From assembly GCF_002563895.1 (NCBI RefSeq), contig NZ_PDJB01000001.1, positions 5,563,501-5,627,500 of the forward strand: a stretch of 64,000 nucleotides of DNA, read 5' to 3'. Position numbers and translations under genes: made by a program. This DNA comes from Pseudomonas lurida. Lineage in GTDB: Bacteria > Pseudomonadota > Gammaproteobacteria > Pseudomonadales > Pseudomonadaceae. Positions within the stretch are counted from its first letter, which is position 1; each line of letters opens with the position of its first letter. This document shows positions 25,177 through 35,051 of the stretch, in pieces. The notes under the pieces are model-generated. The model was not told the DNA's origin, searched no databases, and saw only the letters and a list, made by a program, of their open reading frames with translations.

Positions 25177-26061
25177 TCAGCTGTGGCGGTAGAACCGATC
25201 CAGCAATGCCGGCAGCCCCGCCCGCCACGCCCGTGGCTTGATGCCGAAGGTGTGGAGGATTTTCTTGCAGGCGAGCACCGCGTGTTGCGGTTCTTCACTC
25301 GCATCCGGCCGGGCCGCGTGGGCCTGGGCGGTGGGGGATTCGATCGCCAGCGGGTGAAAGTTGCGCGCTTCGGTGAGGATCGCCTGGCCCAGCGCCAACG
25401 GTGTGGTCGCCTCATGGCCGGCGTAATGGTAAGTCCCCCACAGCGGCGCCGCGCAATCGAGTTGCTTGAGCACCGAGATGATCACCCGTGCCGCGTCATC
25501 CACCGGTGTCGGGTTGCCGCGACGGTCATCGGCCATCAGCAACTCATCCGGCTTCTCGGCCCGCGCCAGGAAGCGCCCGAGGGTGCCGTCGACGCTGTCA
25601 TCCAGCAGCCAGCCAAACCGCAGCAACACATGTTGCGGGCAAGTGGCGCGCACACTTTGTTCGATTCGCCACAACGCCTGGCCGCGCAGGCCCAGGGGCA
25701 CCGGCTCGTCTTTTTCGCTGTAGGCGGTGGCGCGGGAGCCATCGAATACGCGGTAGCTGGACGGTTGCAACAAAGTGATGCTGTGGTGCTGGCACAGTTC
25801 GGCCAAGCGTTCGATGGCGAACTCTTGGGCCGCCAGGCGAGTTTCGCTGACCCCTTCCGCCTGGAACCAGTCGAAATAGTAGGCGAGGTTGATCAACGCA
25901 TCGGGACGGGTGTCGTCGAGCAATTGGGTAAGGCTCGCGGCATCCCAGCCGTCTTTGGGCGGTTTGGGGGCGAGGAAACCGATGTCTTCCTCTGCACCGA
26001 GGCGAATCAGCGCCTGCCCGAGGGCATTCCCGCCGCCCAGTAACATAAGGCGCATTCGCAT
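25177..26061 (-). CDS. NAD-dependent epimerase / dTDP-4-dehydrorhamnose reductase-like protein
   Basis: A 294-residue short-chain (extended SDR) protein. The nucleotide-binding turn is MLLGGGNALGQAL (glycines 9-15). RPDALINLAYYFDW and SSYRVFDGSRATAYSEKDEP resemble the RmlD-type reductase. The usual YxxxK pair is not clear: the expected catalytic region reads LGLRGQALWRIEQ, so the standard tyrosine-lysine dyad may be missing and activity is uncertain. No sugar nucleotide genes are nearby. It is convergent with oprG and its 5' end lies 140 bp from lhr. Alternative start at the third codon. Confidence 0.7.
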   Translation of the reverse strand: MRMRLMLLGGGNALGQALIRLGAEEDIGFLAPKPPKDGWDAASLTQLLDDTRPDALINLAYYFDWFQAEGVSETRLAAQEFAIERLAELCQHHSITLLQPSSYRVFDGSRATAYSEKDEPVPLGLRGQALWRIEQSVRATCPQHVLLRFGWLLDDSVDGTLGRFLARAEKPDELLMADDRRGNPTPVDDAARVIISVLKQLDCAAPLWGTYHYAGHEATTPLALGQAILTEARNFHPLAIESPTAQAHAARPDASEEPQHAVLACKKILHTFGIKPRAWRAGLPALLDRFYRHS

Positions 26062-26202
26062 AGATTGAGCAGGCCCGGTCTGTGTGGAACGATGGTTATT
26101 AGGTATTTGTCAGAATCGTTGCATTTTGCGGGTTTGTAGCGCAACCGTCACGGATAAAGTGCGGGGTTGCAACTTGTTGTAGCCGGCCGCATAACTGAAC
26201 GC

Positions 26203-29200
26203 ATGAACCTTCCTGAATCCACGGACACGGCCCTGGACGGCTTCCACCCCGCCGTCAGCACCTGGTTGCGCAGCACCTTCCCCTCGGTGACAGGCGCCCA
26301 GGCCCAGGCGTGGCCGCTGATCCGCCAACGCCAATCGACGCTGATCGCCGCGCCCACCGGCTCCGGCAAGACGCTGACGGCGTTCCTGGCGGTGCTCGAT
26401 GACCTGGTCCACCAAGGCCTGGCCAACGGCGGTGAGTTGCCAGATGAAACCCTGGTGGTCTACGTGTCGCCGCTCAAGGCGCTGTCCAACGACATCCAGA
26501 TCAACCTGCAAGACCCGCTGGCCGGTATCACTGAGCACCTGCAGAAGCTGGGCCTGCCGCCGCTGGTTATCCGCACCGCCGTGCGCACCGGCGACACCCC
26601 GCAAAAAGACCGCGCGCTGATGCGCAAGCGCCCGCCGCATATCCTGGTGACGACTCCGGAATCGCTCTACGTATTGTTGGGCTCGGACTCCGGCCGACAG
26701 ATGCTCGCCAATACACGCACGGTGATCGTCGATGAGATCCACGCCATCGCCGCCGGCAAACGGGGCAGCCACCTGGCCTTGAGCCTGGAACGCCTGCAAC
26801 ACTTGTGCGCCGGACCGCTGATGCGTATCGGCCTGTCGGCCACGCAAAAGCCCATCGACGCGGTGTCGCGGTTCCTTGTCGGCAGCGGCCGGACGTGCGC
26901 GATTGTCGATATCGGCCACGCGCGCCCGCGCGACCTGGATATCGAGGTGCCGCCCGTGCCGCTCTCGGCGGTGATGGCCAACGATGTGTGGGAGCGGGTC
27001 TACAACCGCCTGGCCGAACTGGCCCGCGAACACCGCACCACACTCGTGTTCGTCAACACCCGACGCCTGGCCGAGCGCTTGGCCCGGCACTTGAGCGAAC
27101 GCCTGGGCAAGTCCGCCGTGGCAGCTCACCACGGCAGCCTGGCCAAGGAAATGCGCCTGGACGCCGAGCAACGCCTCAAGGGCGGTGCGCTGCAAGTGCT
27201 GATCGCCACCGCGTCCCTGGAGCTGGGGATTGATATCGGCGATGTGGACCTGGTCTGCCAGATCGGCTCGCCCGGCTCCATCAACGGTTTTCTGCAAAGG
27301 GTGGGGCGCTCCGGCCACCACGTCGGCGGCACGCCCAAGGGGCGCCTGTTCGCTACGACCCGCGACGACTTGATCGAATGCGCCGCCCTGCTCGACTGTG
27401 TGCGCCGGGGCGAGCTGGACACCCTGCACATACCGGTCGCGCCGCTGGACGTGCTGGCCCAGCAGATCATCGCCGAAGTCAGCGCCCAGGAATGGTCCGA
27501 GCAGGCCTTGCTGGACCTTATCTGCCGCGCCGCGCCCTACGCCACCCTCGATGAAGGGCACTACCAAGCACTGCTGCAGATGCTCAGCGAGGGTTATAAC
27601 GGCCGCCAGGGCATCCGCAGCGCCTACCTGCACCGCGACGCCCTGACTCGCACCCTGCGCAGTCGACGTGGCGCCAAACTGACTGCCGTGACCAGTGGCG
27701 GTACCATCCCCGACAACGCCGACTACAGCGTGCTGCTCGAGCCCCAGAGCTTGAGCATTGGCAGCGTCAACGAAGATTTCGCGGTGGAAAGCATCGCCGG
27801 GGATATCTTCCAGCTCGGCAATACGTCGTACAGAATCCTGCGCGTCGAGGCCGGCAAAGTGCGGGTCGAAGACGCCCATGGCCAACCGCCGACCATTCCC
27901 TTCTGGCTGGGTGAGGCGCCGGGGCGCAGCAACGAGCTGTCGGCGGCGGTGGCGCGCCTCCAGGGCCAATTGGACGCGTTGCTCAGCGCAACGCCGGGCG
28001 ACCTGCACGCCGCACAGGACTGGCTCACCGGCACCCTCGGCCTGAACCGCGCCAGCGCCGAGCAGATTCTCGATTACCTGGCTCGCACGCGCCTGGCCCT
28101 GAGTGCCTTGCCGTCCCAGGACACGTTGATCATGGAGCGTTTTTTCGACGCGTCCGGGGGCACCCAACTGATCATCCATACGCCATTCGGCAGTCGCGTC
28201 AACCGCGCCTGGGGCTTAGCGCTGCGCAAGCGTTTTTGCCGCACATTCAATTTCGAACTGCAGGCCGCGGCCAGCGAGAATGCGATCGTGCTGTCACTGT
28301 CCACCAGCCACAGTTTCGAGCTGGACGACGTGTGGCGCTACCTCAACAGTCACAGCGCCGAGCATCTCCTGATCCAGGCTGTGCTGGATGCACCGCTGTT
28401 CGGCGTGCGCTGGCGCTGGAATGCCGGCGTGGCGTTGGCGTTGCCGCGCTTTACCGGTGGGCGCAAGGTCGCGCCGCAGATCCAGCGCATGAAAAGTGAA
28501 GACCTGATCGCCAGCGTGTTTCCCGACCAGATCGCCTGCCTGGAAAACCTCGCCGGCGAGCGCGAGATCCCCAACCATCCGTTGGTGGAACAAACCCTCG
28601 ACGACTGCCTGCACGAAGCCATGGACAGCGACGCCTGGCTGGCCCTGCTGCGGCGCATGGAGCGCGGCGAGGTGCGGCTGATCAGCCGCGACCTGCCAGC
28701 GCCGTCGCCCATGGCCGCGGAAATTCTGAGTGCGCGGCCCTATACCTTTCTTGACGATGCCCCACTGGAGGAACGCCGTACACAGGCCGTGCTCAACCGG
28801 CGCTGGAGCGACCCGCAAAGCACCGACGACCTTGGCGCGCTGGATGCCGACGCCATCGCCGGCGTGCGCGAAGAGGCGTGGCCGGCGCCCAACGGGGTGG
28901 ATGAAATGCATGAGGCGCTGATGAGCCTGGCGTGTATCGCTGGCAACGAGGTCACGCCGCAATGGGCGAAATGGCTGCAGGCCCTGGCCAAGGGTGGCCG
29001 TGCCTATCCACTGCACACTCACTTGCAAACCAGCCTGTGGGTCGCCGTTGAACGCCTGAGTTGTGTGCAGGCGATCTACCCCAACCACTTGCCGTTGCTG
29101 CCCGGCTTCGATGAGCCCTGGTCGTACGAGGATGCCGTGACGGAAGTGCTGCGCGCGCGACTTGGTGGGTTCGGCCCGCTGAGCCTGATCGAGATCGCCG

Positions 29201-30462
29201 GGCCCCTGGCCTTGCCGGTGGCGGATGTCACACAGGCGCTGGCCCGCCTGGAGCAGGAGGGCTACGTGCTGCGCGGGCATTTCAGCCCTGGCGCCACGCA
29301 CGAGCAATGGTGCGAACGCCACCTGCTGGCGCGCATTCATCGCTACACGGTCAAGCGCCTGCGCCGGGAAATCGAGCCTGTGGCGTTGCAGGATTTCATG
29401 CGGTTTCTGTTCGATTGGCAGCACCTTTCCGAAGGCACCCGTGGCCAGGGCAGCGCGATGCTGGCGCAGATCGTCGGGCAGTTCGAAGGCTATGCCGCCG
29501 CCACGTCCGCCTGGGACAGCGACCTGCTCAGTGCACGTCTCAAGGACTATTCCTCCACCTGGCTCGACGAGCTATGCCGCAGCGGCAAGCTGGTGTGGAC
29601 ACGCTTGAGCAACAAGGCCAGCGCCATGGCGTTGCGCAGCACACCGGTGGTGTTGCTGCCACGCAGCCAGGTGGGACTGTGGAGCGCACTGACCGAACTC
29701 ACCGACGCCTCCAGCCTGTCGCCCAAGGCGCAGAAGGTGCACCAAGCCCTGCGCGACCACGGCGCGCTGTTTTTTGATGAGTTGGTGCACGAAGCCCACT
29801 TACTGCGCAGCGAACTGGAAACCGCCTTGCAGGAACTGGTGGGTGCCGGGCTGGTGAACGCCGACAGCTTCGCCGGCCTGCGCGCCCTGACCACGCCCGC
29901 CAGCAAACGCCAGGCGCGCAGCAGCCGGCGTGGGCGCGGTGCGTTTGTCGGCGGCATGGACGATGCCGGTCGCTGGGCACTGGTGAGGCGCTCCTCAACC
30001 GCCGCCGGCCCGCACTCGGCAGAAACCCTGGAGCATGTGGCGATGACCCTGCTGCGCCGCTATGGCGTGGTGTTCTGGCGCTTGCTGGAGCGTGAAGCCG
30101 AGTGGTTGCCAAGCTGGCGCGAATTGCTGCGCACATTCCATCGGCTGGAGGCGCGAGGCGAGATTCGTGGCGGGCGGTTTGTCAGTGGCTTGGCGGGGGA
30201 GCAGTTTGCATTGCCGGAGGCGATCCCGTTGCTGCGTGAAGTGCGGCGTCGGGCCCATGACGGCAGTTTGATCGCCGTGTGCGGGGCGGACCCGTTGAAC
30301 CTGGTGGGCACGCTGTTGCCAGGCAGCAAAGTGCCGGCGGTGAGCGGTAATCGGATTGTGTACCGGGATGGGTTACCAGCGGCGGTAAGGGTGGCGGGCA
30401 AGCAGCAGGTGCTAATCGACGTGGATCAGCAGGCAGTGCAAGAGAAATTGATCAGGCACTGA
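26203..30462 (+). CDS. lhr: Lhr-type large DEAD/DEAH helicase
   Basis: A 1419-residue superfamily 2 helicase, close to the size of bacterial Lhr. Motif I is APTGSGKT (50-57), motif II DEIH (177-180), motif III LSAT (211-214), and motif VI QRVGRSGHH. The Lhr-core domains (RecA pair, winged helix, Lhr-specific) are followed by a ~550-residue C-terminal extension found in long Lhr proteins. These are 3'-5' translocases implicated in DNA repair; the C-terminal part of the E. coli protein has been linked to uracil-DNA glycosylase activity. The ATG at 26203 starts conserved sequence. It is monocistronic. Confidence 0.92.
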   Translation: MNLPESTDTALDGFHPAVSTWLRSTFPSVTGAQAQAWPLIRQRQSTLIAAPTGSGKTLTAFLAVLDDLVHQGLANGGELPDETLVVYVSPLKALSNDIQINLQDPLAGITEHLQKLGLPPLVIRTAVRTGDTPQKDRALMRKRPPHILVTTPESLYVLLGSDSGRQMLANTRTVIVDEIHAIAAGKRGSHLALSLERLQHLCAGPLMRIGLSATQKPIDAVSRFLVGSGRTCAIVDIGHARPRDLDIEVPPVPLSAVMANDVWERVYNRLAELAREHRTTLVFVNTRRLAERLARHLSERLGKSAVAAHHGSLAKEMRLDAEQRLKGGALQVLIATASLELGIDIGDVDLVCQIGSPGSINGFLQRVGRSGHHVGGTPKGRLFATTRDDLIECAALLDCVRRGELDTLHIPVAPLDVLAQQIIAEVSAQEWSEQALLDLICRAAPYATLDEGHYQALLQMLSEGYNGRQGIRSAYLHRDALTRTLRSRRGAKLTAVTSGGTIPDNADYSVLLEPQSLSIGSVNEDFAVESIAGDIFQLGNTSYRILRVEAGKVRVEDAHGQPPTIPFWLGEAPGRSNELSAAVARLQGQLDALLSATPGDLHAAQDWLTGTLGLNRASAEQILDYLARTRLALSALPSQDTLIMERFFDASGGTQLIIHTPFGSRVNRAWGLALRKRFCRTFNFELQAAASENAIVLSLSTSHSFELDDVWRYLNSHSAEHLLIQAVLDAPLFGVRWRWNAGVALALPRFTGGRKVAPQIQRMKSEDLIASVFPDQIACLENLAGEREIPNHPLVEQTLDDCLHEAMDSDAWLALLRRMERGEVRLISRDLPAPSPMAAEILSARPYTFLDDAPLEERRTQAVLNRRWSDPQSTDDLGALDADAIAGVREEAWPAPNGVDEMHEALMSLACIAGNEVTPQWAKWLQALAKGGRAYPLHTHLQTSLWVAVERLSCVQAIYPNHLPLLPGFDEPWSYEDAVTEVLRARLGGFGPLSLIEIAGPLALPVADVTQALARLEQEGYVLRGHFSPGATHEQWCERHLLARIHRYTVKRLRREIEPVALQDFMRFLFDWQHLSEGTRGQGSAMLAQIVGQFEGYAAATSAWDSDLLSARLKDYSSTWLDELCRSGKLVWTRLSNKASAMALRSTPVVLLPRSQVGLWSALTELTDASSLSPKAQKVHQALRDHGALFFDELVHEAHLLRSELETALQELVGAGLVNADSFAGLRALTTPASKRQARSSRRGRGAFVGGMDDAGRWALVRRSSTAAGPHSAETLEHVAMTLLRRYGVVFWRLLEREAEWLPSWRELLRTFHRLEARGEIRGGRFVSGLAGEQFALPEAIPLLREVRRRAHDGSLIAVCGADPLNLVGTLLPGSKVPAVSGNRIVYRDGLPAAVRVAGKQQVLIDVDQQAVQEKLIRH

Positions 30463-30480
30463 ATCCGTATTGACCCTGCT

Positions 30481-30559
30481 GGCCTCATCGCGGGCAAGCC
30501 CGTCGCCCACAGGGGGAATGCATTCCCAGAATGGGCGCAGGCTTGCCTGCGATGAGGCC
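30481..30559. repeat. REP inverted pair
   Basis: GGCCTCATCGCGGGCAAGCC at one end and GCAGGCTTGCCTGCGATGAG at the other form long arms between the convergent lhr and mechanosensitive-channel genes. Confidence 0.85.
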
Positions 30560-30575
30560 TTGACTGTCACACCCA

Positions 30576-32681
30576 TCATTGAGACCTGGGCTGCTCCGTC
30601 ACCACCACCGACGCCGGCACCTCGTCACCCGGCTCATCCACCTGCGGCGTACGCTTGGGCAACAACACCTGCTGGGGATAAGTCTGCGCGAAGTGCACTT
30701 CATCACAGTTATCCACAAGCTTCTTCAGCCGCTGGTTGAACGCACGACTCACCGCATATTGCCCACCCGACACCGTGCGGAACTGCGCGGTGAGCACCAC
30801 GCCGTTGAGGTCCATCCTGTCGACGCCAAACACCTCCAGCGGCCCTTGCAGGTTGTACTTGAGGAACACGTCATCACGGATCGACTGCCCCGCTTCGCGG
30901 ATCAGCTCCACGGCCTTGTCCACGTCCGTGTCGTAGGTGAACTGCACCGAGAAGAACGCGTAGGCAAATTGCCGCGACTGGTTGGTGACCGCCTTGATCT
31001 GCCCAAATGGCACCGAGTGCACAAACCCCTTGCCGTCGCGCAGGCGCAGGGTGCGGATGGTCAGGCCTTCGACAGTACCGGCGTGACCGGAGTCGAGCAC
31101 CACCCAATCGCCGATGGACAGGGTGTCTTCGATGATGATGAACAGGCCAGTGATCACGTCCTGCACCAACTGCTGCGAACCGAAACCGATGGCCAGGCCG
31201 ACCACCCCGGCACCCGCCAGCAGCGGTGCAACGTTGATACCAAGGTTGGCCATGGTGGTGATTGCGCAGATCACCACCAGGATGATTTTTACCGCATTGC
31301 GCAGCAGCGGCAGGATGGTCTTGACCCGCGTGCTGGGTTGGCGGCTGGAGCGTTTGTTGACCGGCGGCTTCAACGCTTCCTGGATGGCCGTGTCGAGCAC
31401 CACCCAGAACAGCCAGGTCATCAGCAGGATCAGGCCGATGCTGCTGAGGGAGTCGCTGATCGCCCGGCCCACCGAATTGCGCTGGGCAAATTCAAACAGC
31501 GACACGCCCCAGATCCGCCCGAGTATCTCGATAAAGGAGATGGCCATGACGATGCGCAGGATTGCGTGCAGCAGGCTGAGGAAGCGTTCCTTGTAGGCGC
31601 TGCTGCGCTGGATGGCGACCTGGCTGCGAGACTTGAACAGGTGTTGCAGCACTGTGCTCAGGAACACCGTGCCAATCAGCAGAATGGTGGTGAACAGCGC
31701 GCAGCGCAGGGCCTTCTGGTTATCGTCGCCGGCGCCGATCAGGTTGACCGCCGAGACCAGCACCATCAACAGGATCGGCCAGTACCACAACCCGGAAAAC
31801 ACCCGCAGCGACTGCTGCAGGGCCGGGTGCTTAAGGCGTTGTGCCAACGGTCTGTTACGGATCAAGTGGGCGACCGGCCGACGCAGTCGCACGACCAGCA
31901 CGCCGAAGATCACCGCCGCGAACAGGCCGGTGAACACGGCGACGCTGCTGGTGATATTGCCGCCGAACTGGCGGGCGATCTGCGGGCTGGTCAAGGCGTC
32001 GCTGAGGGCGGCGAGGAAACCGATCAGGAACAGCGGCTTGGGGCAGTAGTCGCGAATAATCTGCACCGCTGGGCGCTTGTGGCCGACATTGAACATGACA
32101 ATGACGCACAACAGCATCGACGTGGAAAAGATGCCGCTGCTGGTGGCGTAGGCAAAACACAGTGCCAGCGCGCGGCCTATGGAGGTGGGTAAAAAGTGGC
32201 TGACATACAGGGTCAGTGGCAGGCAAATCAGCGCGGGAATCGTATAGGGCACGACATAGCCCAGCACCGCCTGCAACCGCTTGCGCTGCCCGATGAAGGG
32301 GCGTCGGCTCAGGCGTTGTACGACAAAGCGCCCGAGCAAAGTGAGCACAGTGAAGGCGCCGATCCACACGCCCGACAGCAACAGGAAGTCCCCGGCGATG
32401 CTCCATGGCGAACGCGCGGCGGTCTGGTCGACCAGGCGCCCCACTTCATCGGCCGCACGGTCCGCCCGCAGGCGCCAGGCGTCGATGAGGTCCTGGTTGA
32501 GGTCGAGCTTCTCTTGCACATCATCGATGCTGGCGCTGATCGCCCCGAGAAGCCCGCCTTCGACGAGCAATTCCGGCTTGGCCGGCGTTTCGGGTTCAGG
32601 CGCCGTGGCCGCAGCCTGTAGCGCGCCACTGCCGCAGAACAACAGCGCGCCGAGCAGTAATGCAGTCTTTAGATTCAGCAA
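30576..32681 (-). CDS. Large MscS-family mechanosensitive channel (YbiO-like)
   Basis: A 701-residue protein. After a signal peptide (LLLGALLFCGSGALQA) comes a short periplasmic domain, then about ten membrane helices. The last is the MscS pore helix with LLAGAGVVGLAIGFGSQQLV, continuing into the cytoplasmic beta domain (IIEDTLSIGDWVVLDSG) and an alpha/beta C-terminus. Size and layout match E. coli YbiO. It should act as an inner-membrane tension-gated valve in hypo-osmotic shock. The start appears to be TTG at 32681, with AAGGAG upstream; no ATG lies near it. Divergent from the MFS gene. Confidence 0.9.
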   Translation of the reverse strand: MLNLKTALLLGALLFCGSGALQAAATAPEPETPAKPELLVEGGLLGAISASIDDVQEKLDLNQDLIDAWRLRADRAADEVGRLVDQTAARSPWSIAGDFLLLSGVWIGAFTVLTLLGRFVVQRLSRRPFIGQRKRLQAVLGYVVPYTIPALICLPLTLYVSHFLPTSIGRALALCFAYATSSGIFSTSMLLCVIVMFNVGHKRPAVQIIRDYCPKPLFLIGFLAALSDALTSPQIARQFGGNITSSVAVFTGLFAAVIFGVLVVRLRRPVAHLIRNRPLAQRLKHPALQQSLRVFSGLWYWPILLMVLVSAVNLIGAGDDNQKALRCALFTTILLIGTVFLSTVLQHLFKSRSQVAIQRSSAYKERFLSLLHAILRIVMAISFIEILGRIWGVSLFEFAQRNSVGRAISDSLSSIGLILLMTWLFWVVLDTAIQEALKPPVNKRSSRQPSTRVKTILPLLRNAVKIILVVICAITTMANLGINVAPLLAGAGVVGLAIGFGSQQLVQDVITGLFIIIEDTLSIGDWVVLDSGHAGTVEGLTIRTLRLRDGKGFVHSVPFGQIKAVTNQSRQFAYAFFSVQFTYDTDVDKAVELIREAGQSIRDDVFLKYNLQGPLEVFGVDRMDLNGVVLTAQFRTVSGGQYAVSRAFNQRLKKLVDNCDEVHFAQTYPQQVLLPKRTPQVDEPGDEVPASVVVTEQPRSQ

Positions 32682-32857
32682 AACACCGGGCTCCTTCAGA
32701 AGGGTCTGTAAGGAACTGACGGGTTTGAGCCTTGATCGTTCCCCTTTTGCGCAATCTTTGACTCACACGCAAATATCAAATGCCAATCCCTGGCTTTTTC
32801 CACAACAGCCAACACTCGACACTGCGCTCCTGATTGAAACCCACCGGAGTTGCAGCC

Positions 32858-34060
32858 ATGCCCATTGCCTTGCTCGCGCTGACCCTCAGCGCTTTCGCCA
32901 TCGGGACGACCGAGTTCGTCATCGTTGGCTTGCTACCCACCATCGGCGCCGACCTTGGGGTCGACTTGCCGTCCGCCGGCCTGTTGGTCAGCCTCTACGC
33001 CCTGGGCGTTGCCATCGGCGCACCGGTGCTCACGGCCCTCACCGGCAAAGTCCCGCGCAAATTCCTGCTGCTGTCGCTGATGGTGCTGTTCACCCTCGGT
33101 AACTTGCTGGCCTGGAAGGCACCGAGCTATGAATCCCTGGTACTGGCGCGGATCGTCACCGGCCTGGCCCACGGGGTGTTTTTCTCGATTGGCTCGACCA
33201 TCGCCACCAGCCTGGTGCCCAAGGAAAAAGCCGCCAGTGCGATTGCAATCATGTTCACCGGCCTCACTGTCGCGTTGGTGACCGGCGTGCCACTGGGTAC
33301 GTTTATCGGCCAGCATTTCGGCTGGCGTGAAACCTTCCTCGCCGTTTCGGCGCTGGGTGTGATCGCGTTTATCGGCAGCCTGATCTACGTGCCGAAAAAC
33401 ATTGCGCACAGCAAACCTGCGTCCCTGCTGCAACAACTGCAAGTGCTCAAGCAACCGCGCTTGCTGCTGGTGTACGCCATGACGGCCATCGGCTACGGCG
33501 GCTCGTTTATCGCGTTCACCTTCCTGGCGCCGATCCTTCAGGACATCGCAGGCTTCAGCGCCAGCACCGTGAGCCTGGTGCTGCTGGTGTACGGCGTCTC
33601 GGTCGCCGCCGGGAACATCTGGGGCGGCAAGCTGGCGGATAAACGCGGCCCGATCAGTGCGCTGAAAATCATCTTTGCCCTGCTCGCCGCCGTGTTGTTC
33701 GTGCTGACCTTCACCGCTGGCAACCCGTGGCTGGCCCTGGCCACCGTGCTGGTGTGGGGTGCGGTCGCCTTCGGCAACGTACCGGGCCTGCAGGTGTATG
33801 TGGTGCGTCAGGCCGAACATCACACGCCGCAAGCGGTGGATGTGGCCTCGGGGCTGAATATCGCCGCATTCAACCTGGGGATTGCCGGTGGCGCCTGGGG
33901 CGGCGGTTTGATCGTGGCACACCTGGGGTTGATCCACACGGCCTGGATCGGTGGCTTGGTGGTGCTGGTGGCGTTGGCTCTGACCGCCTGGAGTGGCCGC
34001 CTTGATCGCTTGGGGCCGGTGTATGCCGAGTCGTCGAACCGGAGCGTGGCCGGACACTGA
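32858..34060 (+). CDS. MFS transporter, DHA1 family (AraJ/YdhP-like efflux)
   Basis: A 400-residue, 12-helix major facilitator. The first helix carries the DHA1 pattern AFAIGTTEFVIVGLLPTIGA, and motif A-like LTGKVPRKFLL follows helix 2. Other helices such as LVTGVPLGTFIGQHFGWRET (motif C) mark the antiporter branch, so proton-driven export of sugars or drugs is likely. The start at 32858 has GGAG 9 bp upstream; the frame opens earlier at 32834 in unconserved sequence. The substrate is not predictable. It is divergent from the MscS gene and followed by REP. Confidence 0.88.
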   Translation: MPIALLALTLSAFAIGTTEFVIVGLLPTIGADLGVDLPSAGLLVSLYALGVAIGAPVLTALTGKVPRKFLLLSLMVLFTLGNLLAWKAPSYESLVLARIVTGLAHGVFFSIGSTIATSLVPKEKAASAIAIMFTGLTVALVTGVPLGTFIGQHFGWRETFLAVSALGVIAFIGSLIYVPKNIAHSKPASLLQQLQVLKQPRLLLVYAMTAIGYGGSFIAFTFLAPILQDIAGFSASTVSLVLLVYGVSVAAGNIWGGKLADKRGPISALKIIFALLAAVLFVLTFTAGNPWLALATVLVWGAVAFGNVPGLQVYVVRQAEHHTPQAVDVASGLNIAAFNLGIAGGAWGGGLIVAHLGLIHTAWIGGLVVLVALALTAWSGRLDRLGPVYAESSNRSVAGH

Positions 34061-34082
34061 CTCGATCACACCATCGAACCCG

Positions 34083-34173
34083 TGTGGGAGCGGGCTTGCC
34101 CGCGAATGCGGTGTGTCAGTCAATCATTCAACGACTGACACGTCGTAATCGCGGGCAAGCTCGCGCCTACATT
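34083..34173. repeat. REP inverted pair, same type as at 8022
   Basis: GTGGGAGCGGGCTTGCCCGC followed by GAATGCGGTGTGTCAG, with a partly diverged opposite arm ending at CGCGCCTACATTT. The GGTGTGTCAG inner motif is shared with the element at 8022-8112, showing that both are copies of one repeat subtype. Confidence 0.85.
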
Positions 34174-34271
34174 TGGTTTATGCCGTTTGTAGAAAGGTGG
34201 AAACTTTCAGCCAAAAATCAGAGTCAGCCATGAACGGGGGCCAGGCCCCCCTTTCTTTCACAGGAGCAATC

Positions 34272-35051
34272 ATGGCTGCGATCCCAGACTGGGTGCCCAT
34301 CACCCCCAGCGTCGCCATCACTCGCTTCACGGTGCTGACGGTCAATATCCACAAGGGCTTCACCGCCTTGAATCGACGTTTCATCCTGCCCGAACTGCGT
34401 GAGGCGGTGCGCAGCGTGGGTGCCGACATGGTGTTCCTGCAGGAGATCCACGGCACTCACGAGCGCCATCCCCAGCGCTACAACGACTGGCCGAACATGC
34501 CGCAATACGAGTTCCTCGCCGACAGCATCTGGCCGCAGTTCGCCTACGGGCGCAATGCGGTCTACCCCCACGGCGACCACGGCAATGCGCTGCTGTCGAA
34601 ATTCCAGATCGTTAGCTACGACAACCTTGATATCTCCCAGAGCGGGCATGAAAACCGTGGCCTGCTGCATTGCGTGTTGCGCTTGCCGGGCAGCGGCCAG
34701 GAGGTGCATGCGATCTGCATTCACCTGGGCCTGCGCGAGGTGCATCGCCAACAGCAACTGCGCCTGATCGAGCAGCGCATCAGCGAGATCCCAGCGGATG
34801 CACCGCTGATTGTTGCCGGTGACTTCAACGACTGGCGCCACAAGGCCGACCTGAGCCAGAGCGGCCTGAAGGAAGTATTTGTCCAAACCCTGGGCAAACC
34901 CGCGCGCACCTTCCCGGCGCGCCTGCCGTTGCTGCCACTGGACCGGATCTACGTGCGTAATTTGAAGGTGCATAACCCAAGGGTGCTGACGACGCGGCCC
35001 TGGTCCCATCTGTCCGACCACGTGCCGCTGTCGGTGGAGATCGAGCTATGA
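34272..35051 (+). CDS. ybhP: Endonuclease/exonuclease/phosphatase family protein (YbhP-like)
   Basis: A 259-residue EEP-fold hydrolase. The active-site pieces are present: LTVNIHKGF (Asn), MVFLQEIHG (catalytic Glu), CIHLGLREVHR, VAGDFNDWR (Asp/Asn) and HLSDHVPLSVEI (His). The start at 34272 follows CACAGGAGC. It overlaps clsB by 4 bp, and E. coli has the same order ybhP-clsB-ybhN, so a role with phospholipid metabolism is likely though its substrate is unknown. The frame is open from 34173 but REP sequence lies there. Confidence 0.87.
   Translation: MAAIPDWVPITPSVAITRFTVLTVNIHKGFTALNRRFILPELREAVRSVGADMVFLQEIHGTHERHPQRYNDWPNMPQYEFLADSIWPQFAYGRNAVYPHGDHGNALLSKFQIVSYDNLDISQSGHENRGLLHCVLRLPGSGQEVHAICIHLGLREVHRQQQLRLIEQRISEIPADAPLIVAGDFNDWRHKADLSQSGLKEVFVQTLGKPARTFPARLPLLPLDRIYVRNLKVHNPRVLTTRPWSHLSDHVPLSVEIEL

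Noticed and set aside
26110..28179. A 689-codon minus-strand frame
   Set aside because: It is antisense to the conserved helicase core of lhr; composition is shadow-like (rich in His, Gln, Arg, Gly).
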